A stretch of 18,792 bases of DNA from Bacillota bacterium. GTDB lineage: Bacteria; Bacillota; Clostridia; Oscillospirales; Acutalibacteraceae. This document shows positions 13,327 to 18,792 of the stretch, piece by piece. The notes beneath the pieces are model-generated. The model ran no database searches, was not told where the DNA came from, and saw only the letters and a program-made list of their open reading frames with translations. Numbering within the stretch: the stretch's first letter is position 1; each line of letters opens with the position of its first letter. Made by a program: the position numbers and the translations under genes. The stretch is taken from positions 1 to 18,792 of the forward strand of contig JAEXDU010000102.1 in assembly GCA_023401495.1 (NCBI GenBank), written 5' to 3'.

Positions 13327-14929
13327 AATCTTTCTCCCAGACGGTCACCCTGCGGTATTTGTCAAAACTGCGCGGCGGCTTCGCCTCCAGCTCGATGCCG
13401 TTGGTATCGAGCAGAGGGAGCTTTGGCTCACGCGGGCCAAAGCCCGCAAACGCCCCGCCGCGAATATTGGCAAAACCGGAATCCGCCGCCAGATCGAAGT
13501 CGGGAGGATAATCAAACGCCTCGCTTTGCAGCGGCAGCGCTTCTCCTTTTGCGTAAACGGCAGGCGACGGGCTGTGCCGCAGAATGGTATGGATATCTGG
13601 ATAATAGTAAAAGCGGTCGAACAGATTGATTTTCAGCTGTTCGGAACCGTCGCGCAGGTACACGCCGTCCTTCTTCTGATCCCCTACGGCCTCAATCACG
13701 CCGCAGGCAGCGGTGGCATGGCTGACCCGGTCGATCAGGATCAACTCGCCCATGGTTTTGTGCAGACGGAATTCATCCAGCACAAGCGGCTCGGAAAGCA
13801 CAAGCTCGCACCGCACGATCTCGTTCTTTTCCACCGAATGGGCGGGCAGCAGCTCGCCGCTGTTGACATCTACCTTATGGCGGATCCCCGTCACAATGGC
13901 GGGCAGCAGCTTTGTGCCCAGCTTGATCCAGTAGTCTCTGCCGGGAACGAGCTTCTGGTCGTCCATCCAAAGCAGGGTGGCCGAAAATGATTTGGCGGTT
14001 TTCAGGTCGGCGCCCCGCGCCAGCACACAACCGCGCGAAACATCCACCTCACGGTCCAGCTGAATCGTGACGGGCTGGCCCAGGGCCGCGCTTTCCGCTT
14101 CCTGATCCGCGATATGAATCGATTTGACCATCGCGAGCTCACCGCTGGGCAGCGCGGTCAGTGTATCGCCGACAGAAACCCACCCGGCTTCGATCTGCCC
14201 CTGAAAACCGCGAAAGGTATGATCGGGGCGGCAGACCCGCTGCACCGGCAGATAAAACCCGGCTTCCGGCGCACCGGCGGAAACGTCCACCAATTCGAGG
14301 TGTTCCAGAAGGGTTTCCCCTTGGTACCACAGCATTTTTTCGGAATGGCGCGTGACATTGTCGCCCTCGGTGGCCGAAACAGGGATGCTTACCGTATGCT
14401 CCAGCCCCAGCTCGGCCCGAAGCGTTTCAAGCTCTTTCAAAATCTCGAAGAAGCGTTTGGGATCATATCCGACCAGGTCCATTTTGTTGACCGCAAACAC
14501 AAAATACCGAATGCCCATCAGGGCACAAATGCGGGCGTGACGGCGGGTCTGTACCAGCACGCCCTGAGAGGCGTCCACCAAAATCACCGCCAGATCGGCA
14601 AAGGAAGCCCCCACCGCCATATTGCGGGTGTATTCCTCATGGCCGGGGGTATCCGCCACAATAAAGCTGCGGCGGTTCGTGGTGAAATAGCGGTAGGCCA
14701 CGTCGATCGTGATCCCCTGCTCGCGCTCAGCCATCAGGCCGTCGAGCAGAAGGGAATAGTCGATCGCCCCGCCGCGGCTGCCCACCTGACTGTCCAGCAA
14801 AAGCGCCTGTTCCTGATCGGCATACAGCAGCTTGGAATCGTAGAGGATATGCCCGATCAGGGTCGACTTTCCATCATCTACACTGCCGCAGGTAATAAAT
14901 TTTAAAAGCCCGTTCTCTTCATTGCTCAT
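13316..14929 (-). CDS. cysN: Sulfate adenylyltransferase GTPase subunit CysN with long C-terminal tail
   Basis: A 537-residue EF-Tu-like GTPase that drives CysD in making adenylylsulfate from ATP and sulfate. GTP motifs: GSVDDGKST at 15-23, DTPGH at 93-97, NKMD at 148-151. Two beta-barrel domains follow, ending with EPLVLDEFRLHKTMGELILIDR and HATAACGVIEAV near 415. Escherichia coli CysN ends about 40 residues after the matching point; here 122 residues follow (416-537). They include LKINLFDRFYYYPDIH and an aromatic, proline-rich end, and have no APS-kinase P-loop. This tail is unexplained. The gene begins in the CysD stop (TGATG) and overlaps metY by 11 bases. Because the next enzyme uses adenylylsulfate directly, no kinase is needed. 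Confidence 0.95.
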   Translation of the reverse strand: MSNEENGLLKFITCGSVDDGKSTLIGHILYDSKLLYADQEQALLLDSQVGSRGGAIDYSLLLDGLMAEREQGITIDVAYRYFTTNRRSFIVADTPGHEEYTRNMAVGASFADLAVILVDASQGVLVQTRRHARICALMGIRYFVFAVNKMDLVGYDPKRFFEILKELETLRAELGLEHTVSIPVSATEGDNVTRHSEKMLWYQGETLLEHLELVDVSAGAPEAGFYLPVQRVCRPDHTFRGFQGQIEAGWVSVGDTLTALPSGELAMVKSIHIADQEAESAALGQPVTIQLDREVDVSRGCVLARGADLKTAKSFSATLLWMDDQKLVPGRDYWIKLGTKLLPAIVTGIRHKVDVNSGELLPAHSVEKNEIVRCELVLSEPLVLDEFRLHKTMGELILIDRVSHATAACGVIEAVGDQKKDGVYLRDGSEQLKINLFDRFYYYPDIHTILRHSPSPAVYAKGEALPLQSEAFDYPPDFDLAADSGFANIRGGAFAGFGPREPKLPLLDTNGIELEAKPPRSFDKYRRVTVWEKDYEI

Positions 14930-15825
14930 CAGAAATACCCCTCCCGTTTGCGGCGCTCCATGCTCCCCTCCGCTTCTTTGTCGATGACCCGGCTGGTGCG
15001 TTCAGAGGTCACGGCAGAGAGCGTTTCCGCAATTACTTGATCGAGCGTGTCGGCGTCCGACTCGATGCCGCCGGTGAGAGGATAACAGCCCAGCGTGCGA
15101 AAGCGCACCTTTTTCAGCTGCGGGCGCTCGCCCGGCAGCAGGCGCATTCGGTCATCGTCTACCATGATAATGTTGCCGTCCCGGTACACCACCGGGCGTT
15201 CGGCGGCAAAATACAGAGGCACGATTTCGATGTTCTCCCGGCGGATATATTGCCAGATATCCTTTTCCGTCCAGTTGGAAATCGGGAACACCCGCATGCT
15301 CTCCCCTTTGTTGATCCGGGTGTTGTACAGCTTCCACATTTCGGGGCGCTGATTTTTCGGGTCCCAGGCATGGTGCTCGTTGCGGAAGGAAAAAATCCGC
15401 TCCTTGGCGCGGGATTTCTCTTCGTCGCGCCGCCCGCCGCCAAAAGCCGCCGTAAACCGGTACTTGGTGAGCGCCTCTTTGAGCGCCTGTGTTTTCATAA
15501 TATCCGTATAGGCCGCGCCGTAATCGAACGGGTTGACCCCCTCGGCGATCGCCTTTTCATTGCGGTATACCAGCATATTGATCCCCAGCTCTTTTGCGCG
15601 TCTGTCCCGGAATTCGATCATTTGGTGGAACTTCCAGCTCGTGTCGATATGCAGAAAGGGAAACGGCGGCTTTTCGGGGTAAAAGGCCTTTATCGCCAAA
15701 TGCAGCATGACGGACGAGTCCTTACCGATGGAATACAGCATGACCGGGCGCTCGCATTCGGCGACAACCTCGCGGAATATGTAGATGGCCTCGGCCTCCA
15801 GCTTATCTAAGTGCGTCAATGGCAC
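14929..15825 (-). CDS. cysD: Sulfate adenylyltransferase subunit CysD
   Basis: A 298-residue catalytic subunit of the heterodimeric ATP sulfurylase. The PP-loop reads YSIGKDSSVML at 31-41. Family stretches follow: FLHIDTSWKFHQMIEFRD, AFGGGRRDEEKSRAKERI, and GCYPLTGGIESDADT with the conserved end RKREGYF. The GTG at 15825 is taken as start because AGGAG lies eight bases upstream and the length then equals the usual 300 residues. A longer frame back to 16125 is only the shadow of aprB. Eleven bases separate it from aprB, and its stop shares a base with the cysN start. CysDN in combination with AprAB is assimilatory here (inferred). Confidence 0.96.
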   Translation of the reverse strand: MPLTHLDKLEAEAIYIFREVVAECERPVMLYSIGKDSSVMLHLAIKAFYPEKPPFPFLHIDTSWKFHQMIEFRDRRAKELGINMLVYRNEKAIAEGVNPFDYGAAYTDIMKTQALKEALTKYRFTAAFGGGRRDEEKSRAKERIFSFRNEHHAWDPKNQRPEMWKLYNTRINKGESMRVFPISNWTEKDIWQYIRRENIEIVPLYFAAERPVVYRDGNIIMVDDDRMRLLPGERPQLKKVRFRTLGCYPLTGGIESDADTLDQVIAETLSAVTSERTSRVIDKEAEGSMERRKREGYF

Positions 15826-15836
15826 GGGAATCACTC

Positions 15837-16151
15837 CTAGTATTGATTTGAATCGCGGCTGTCTACCGTGATGGTTTTGGCGCTGCCGTCCGGGTTTGTG
15901 ACTGTCCAGTGGAGCAGGGTGTTTTCCCGCCGGACCGTGAGCCGCCCGCCAAGGCCGCCCATATCCTTGCCCAGAAACATGGCGATCGCCTGCACGGGAC
16001 ACTCCTTGACACAGGAAGCGCAGCCCCAGCACCGTTCGGGCCGCGGGATCACCGCCTTGCCGTCCGTTCCCAAACGGATCAGACTGCCGGGACAAACTTC
16101 GCAGCACCGCCCACAGCCAATGCACTTTGCCGCTGTGATCTCAATGCTCAT
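15837..16151 (-). CDS. aprB: Adenylylsulfate reductase beta subunit (AprB)
   Basis: A 104-residue ferredoxin-like protein that passes electrons to the FAD of AprA. Two [4Fe-4S] motifs are complete: Cys10/13/16/20 (CIGCGRCCEVCP) and Cys41/44/47/51 (CWGCASCVKECP). A short beta region follows (GGRLTVRRENTLLHWTVT). AprB of sulfate respirers is about 150 residues because of a C-terminal arm that wraps AprA; that arm is largely absent, as expected of a compact assimilatory form. GGAGG lies inside the aprA end, and the genes overlap by 11 bases. A generic ferredoxin is the alternative, but gene order and sequence favour AprB. Confidence 0.93.
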   Translation of the reverse strand: MSIEITAAKCIGCGRCCEVCPGSLIRLGTDGKAVIPRPERCWGCASCVKECPVQAIAMFLGKDMGGLGGRLTVRRENTLLHWTVTNPDGSAKTITVDSRDSNQY

Positions 16152-17814
16152 ACGTTTCTCCCTCCTTCACGAGCGGACGGAACAGGATGTTCAGTCTGCC
16201 GTTTTCCAGTCTGGAGTTGACGTAGCAATTCCATTCGGCGCTGCTCTTTGGGTAATCGGTATGCTCCGCGAAGCTGTGCCAGCGGGTTTCCTTTCGGGCG
16301 CCCAGGTGGGCAATGACCGACCGGCAGAGCGTAAGCCGCTCAAGCAGCTCCAGAATATAGACCAGTTCCTGCGGCTCGGAGGCAGACAGCAATTCGGCCT
16401 GCCGCTGCAGCTCCCGGATTTGGTCATCTGCAATGCGCAGGGACTGATCGGAAAAGCGATAGTGCGCGCCGATGCCGCCCGCGTATTCATCCATGACGGC
16501 CTGCATGGCCTGCTCCAGTTCATCCGTGCTGTGCAGCGCTCCGGGGCGGTTCAGAAAGCCCTCGAGCCATCGCTGTTTTGTCCGCACTGCACCCGGAGCC
16601 GGCAAAGGGATTGCATCCTGTTGATATTTGGCCGCTGCCCTGGCCGCGATCTCGCCTTCCACAAAAGCTCCCGTCACATATTTCTGCGGGCAGCCCCCCG
16701 CGACATCTCCCGCGGCAAACAGGCCCCTGACTGTTGTTTCGCGGTGCGTGTCGACCCAATATCCGCTGGCGGTATGGCCGCCGACGATATACGGCTCGGT
16801 GCCCTCAATTTCCACATTCCGCACACTCGGCGGGCATCCGCTTTCCATCCACCGCAGAGTCTGGCTGGGAGCCATGTTCAGATAAGCCTTCTGCAGCTCC
16901 TCGTCCTGCTCTGTGGTGATGCCGACCGTGCGCAGATAGCAGGGGCCGCGCCCCTCCAGATTTTCCATCACCGTACCATGCACCCGCTGTGAGGTGGTGA
17001 TTCCGTATTTTTGCTCGTACACCTCGCCCAGCGAATTGATCTGCTTTGCGCTCACCCCCTGCGCCAGCGTACCGGTCGGCGCGATGGTATCCTTGCAGCG
17101 AAGAGCGATGAAGCGCATTTCAAAGGTGGTCATTTCCGCTCCGGCGCGAATCCCCATGGCGTAGCCCGCGCCCGTGTTGAAGGGCGGGTACCACATCTTA
17201 TGGCGGGAAAAGCCGGGATGATTGGGGCGGTACAGCCCGGCCGCGCCGCCGGTGGCACACAGCACGGCCTTTGCCGAAATGACATACAAAATCGGCTCAT
17301 CCACGCCGACCGCATAGGCCCCGAGGACACGGCCGTCTTTCATAATGTAGTCGAATACGTTCACCCGATTGAGTACAGTGATCCGGCTCTGTTTGGCAAC
17401 GGCGTCCGCCAGGATCGGCTTGATGTTTTCACCGTTGATTTTGATGTTGCGGCTTCCGCGTGCTACATACTGCCCCTGCGCATCCTTCAGGATCGTCAGG
17501 CCCAAAGACTCCAGTTTGGCGGCCGTGCGGTTCAGTCCCTCGGCCATGGTCAGCAGCAGATCACCCCGAACAATGCCCCCGGCATCCGCCCGGGCATAGT
17601 TGACATAATCCTGCGGCGTTTTCCCAGGCACAATATAGGCGTTAATGGCGTTGACGCCGGCCGCCAGGCAGCCGCTGCGCCTGATGTTTGCTTTTTCAGC
17701 AATCAGCACACGACCGTCGGACTCTTCACAAAAGGTCAGTGCTGCATAGCAGCCCGCCGTACCGCCGCCGATAATGAAAAAATCCGTGGCGAGTGTTTTG
17801 ATGTCCAGCTTCAT
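16141..17814 (-). CDS. aprA: Adenylylsulfate reductase alpha subunit (AprA)
   Basis: A 557-residue flavoprotein that reduces adenylylsulfate to sulfite and AMP. The FAD loop FFIIGGGTAGCYAA starts near residue 12. Substrate-site elements known from AprA are recognisable: GVNAINAYI, the block MWYPPFNTGAGYAMG with AGAEMTTFEMRF, and GGHTASGYWV, followed by the second FAD element GLFAAGDVAGG. It is shorter than respiratory AprA (about 650). First gene of the operon; a TATAAT box lies 42 bases upstream (17856-17861), giving a leader of about 35 bases. The ribosome box (AGG) is weak and overlaps an inverted repeat. Fumarate reductase or aspartate oxidase are distant relatives, but the AprA blocks and aprB next door exclude them. 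Confidence 0.95.
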   Translation of the reverse strand: MKLDIKTLATDFFIIGGGTAGCYAALTFCEESDGRVLIAEKANIRRSGCLAAGVNAINAYIVPGKTPQDYVNYARADAGGIVRGDLLLTMAEGLNRTAAKLESLGLTILKDAQGQYVARGSRNIKINGENIKPILADAVAKQSRITVLNRVNVFDYIMKDGRVLGAYAVGVDEPILYVISAKAVLCATGGAAGLYRPNHPGFSRHKMWYPPFNTGAGYAMGIRAGAEMTTFEMRFIALRCKDTIAPTGTLAQGVSAKQINSLGEVYEQKYGITTSQRVHGTVMENLEGRGPCYLRTVGITTEQDEELQKAYLNMAPSQTLRWMESGCPPSVRNVEIEGTEPYIVGGHTASGYWVDTHRETTVRGLFAAGDVAGGCPQKYVTGAFVEGEIAARAAAKYQQDAIPLPAPGAVRTKQRWLEGFLNRPGALHSTDELEQAMQAVMDEYAGGIGAHYRFSDQSLRIADDQIRELQRQAELLSASEPQELVYILELLERLTLCRSVIAHLGARKETRWHSFAEHTDYPKSSAEWNCYVNSRLENGRLNILFRPLVKEGETYEH

Positions 17815-17861
17815 GCGATTACCTACTTTACATGCATTTTTATATGGTAATCATCATTATA
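17815..17861 (-). promoter_or_regulatory. Promoter -10 box and leader inverted repeat of the sulfur operon
   Basis: On the - strand TATAAT lies at 17856-17861 with no good -35 box at 16-18 bases (best candidate TGGATT), which may mean an activator is needed. In the roughly 35-base leader, GATTACC (17846-17852 read on -) pairs with GGTAATC (17817-17823), whose GG is part of the AGG ribosome box. Pairing would hide the ribosome site; a DNA operator is the other reading. The leader is too short for a SAM riboswitch or T-box. Confidence 0.5.
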
Positions 17862-17891
17862 CGCGAGTCGGGTCAAAAAATCCAGCGCTGA

Positions 17892-17956
17892 TTTCGCAAA
17901 CGTTACACATGGAAAACGCCAAAATCAGGGCGAAAAGTTACGCAAACGTTCTACAT
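17892..17956. promoter_or_regulatory. Pair of 19-bp LacI/PurR-like direct repeats between divergent genes
   Basis: Consensus TTNCGCAAACGTTNNACAT occurs at 17892-17910 and 17938-17956, matching at 16 of 19 positions, 46 bp apart. The core CGCAAACGTT equals the left part of the PurR/LacI-type operator, with the central CpG typical of that family. The sites lie between the sulfur operon and the LacI-type gene at 18044, so that regulator is the natural candidate to bind them. Confidence 0.65.
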
Positions 17957-17992
17957 TTTTTTACTTGAAATTTTGAGGGAATCAGCGTAACA

Positions 17993-17998
17993 TATAAT
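17993..17998 (+). promoter_or_regulatory. -10 box of the divergent LacI gene
   Basis: A perfect TATAAT lies 46 bases before the TTG start. No strong -35 box is present; ATTTTG at 17 bases spacing is the best option. The nearer 19-bp repeat ends about 37 bases upstream of this box. Confidence 0.45.
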
Positions 17999-18043
17999 CC
18001 ATATATATTAAATATGTATTATGTTGGAAAGGGGGAAGCCCGG

Positions 18044-18792
18044 TTGACACTGAAAGAAATCGCGGCGCGGGCCGGAGTGTCTGTTTCCACTGTATCACGG
18101 ATTATCAATTCCCCGGACGACAGCTTTGCCCGCAAGGAAGTGCGCGATCATGTCTGGGCAATCATTAAGGAAACCGGCTACACGCCCAATCAGAATGCCC
18201 GCGCACTCAAGTTTGGAAAAGACTCGTCGCAGGAACCGTCTGCCGGCGCGCTGGCCTGCATTTTGGGCAGGGCCAGAACGATAGAGGATAATCCCTTTTT
18301 CGCGCAGCTTGCAAGGGTCATTGAACAGCGCGCCCTGGAGCAGGGTTACCCTGTGCGGCATTCTTATTCGGTTTTCGACGTCAAAATCAGCGCCATACCG
18401 GAAAAAATCGAATCCTTCAAAGCGGATGGAGCGATTATTTTAGGGCGCTTTGGCGGCAATTATATCGGTTTTCTGGAACAGCAGTATAAAAACCTGATTT
18501 ATGTGGGCCGCAACGTCATCTCTGCCGACTGCGACCAGATCATCTGCGACGGGTATGAGGCGACACAAATCGCAATGAATTACCTGATCGCCTGCGGCCA
18601 CCGGCGGATCGGCTATATTGGCGAGATTTCAAATGAGGTGCGGTACCAAGCGTATCTGGATACGCTCCGGGAGAACGGACTGGAATACTCCCGGGGCCTC
18701 GTCAGCGATTGTCTGCAGAACGGAGTCGGAGGCTACCAGGGAGCCGAGCGTCTGCTGAAAACGGCCAGCCCGCTCCCTACCGCCGTGTTCTG
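18044..18792 (+). CDS. LacI-family transcriptional regulator (3' end outside window)
   Basis: An open frame of 249 residues running off the window. The N-terminus is a textbook LacI headpiece: TLKEIAARAGVSVSTVSRIIN with the recognition helix SVSTVSR, followed by the hinge region TPNQNARAL. The effector domain follows: NPFFAQLARVIEQRALEQGYPV, a strand ADGAIILGRF, and the GHRRIGYIG element found in nearly all LacI proteins. The start is a TTG at 18044 with AAAGGGGG eight bases upstream; no ATG or GTG nearby fits as well. It is divergent from aprA, with two PurR-like repeats in between. The effector is unknown. It could control itself, the sulfur operon, or genes beyond the window. Confidence 0.93.
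   Translation, partial: MTLKEIAARAGVSVSTVSRIINSPDDSFARKEVRDHVWAIIKETGYTPNQNARALKFGKDSSQEPSAGALACILGRARTIEDNPFFAQLARVIEQRALEQGYPVRHSYSVFDVKISAIPEKIESFKADGAIILGRFGGNYIGFLEQQYKNLIYVGRNVISADCDQIICDGYEATQIAMNYLIACGHRRIGYIGEISNEVRYQAYLDTLRENGLEYSRGLVSDCLQNGVGGYQGAERLLKTASPLPTAVF

Noticed and set aside
14929..16125. 398-residue version of CysD starting inside aprB
   Set aside because: The extra 100 residues are aprB read in another frame. The GTG at 15825 has AGGAG at the right distance and gives the normal family length.
17011..17850. 279-codon + strand frame opposite aprA
   Set aside because: Antisense shadow of a gene with clear FAD and AprA motifs; it also runs through the aprA promoter.
17815..18043. 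SAM riboswitch or T-box upstream of aprA
   Set aside because: The -10 box leaves only about 35 bases of leader, and no T-box sequence or multi-stem SAM fold could be traced.

Overview
The window looks like a chromosomal segment from an anaerobic Gram-positive bacterium of the class Clostridia, probably Oscillospirales-like. This is inferred from strong GGAGG-type ribosome binding sites, a lipoprotein sugar-binding protein with two permeases and no dedicated ATPase, several LacI-type regulators, and an assimilatory sulfate operon built on adenylylsulfate reductase (AprAB). No rRNA, tRNA, CRISPR array, insertion sequence or phage gene was seen.

Layout. (1) 2-910: the 3' part of a LacI-type regulator on +, ending in a two-way terminator (958-1000) shared with the convergent sugar ABC operon. 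(2) 1048-4262 on -: binding lipoprotein, MalF-like permease, MalG-like permease, with a perfect inverted repeat between the first two genes and a leader of about 150 nt carrying palindromes. (3) 4752-5900 on -: a six-helix membrane diguanylate cyclase followed by a 40-bp palindromic terminator. (4) 6249-7367 on -: an AT-rich accessory patch with two diverged copies of a small ribbon-helix-helix regulator and a 93-residue protein of unknown function. (5) 7818-8618 on +: an LCMT-type methyltransferase. (6) 8619-9234: no gene recognised, two very strong hairpins. (7) 9235-17814 on -: an eleven-gene, essentially gapless operon. (8) 18044 to the end on +: a divergent LacI regulator, cut by the window.

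The operon in (7) is the centre of interest. In transcription order it is aprA, aprB, cysD, cysN, metY, an AsrC-like siroheme sulfite reductase, a TusA-family protein, a thioredoxin, a ThiS-type sulfur carrier, a ThiF/MoeB-type adenylyltransferase and a JAMM metallopeptidase. Read as a pathway: CysDN makes adenylylsulfate, AprAB reduces it to sulfite, and the siroheme protein reduces sulfite to sulfide. The ThiF protein activates the carrier tail so that it can take sulfide as a thiocarboxylate, MetY transfers this to O-acetylhomoserine, and the JAMM peptidase releases homocysteine. This matches in principle the HcyS/HcyF/HcyD/MetY route established in Wolinella succinogenes. The carrier here ends Gly-Gly-Gly-Ala-Ile, so a two-residue tail must be trimmed before activation, most simply by the JAMM protein at the end of the same operon. 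The assignment of the whole route is inference; the individual families are clear from motifs.

Regulation. Two 19-bp direct repeats with a LacI/PurR-like core (CGCAAACGTT) lie between aprA and the divergent LacI gene. The aprA leader is too short for a riboswitch but carries an inverted repeat that overlaps the ribosome binding site.
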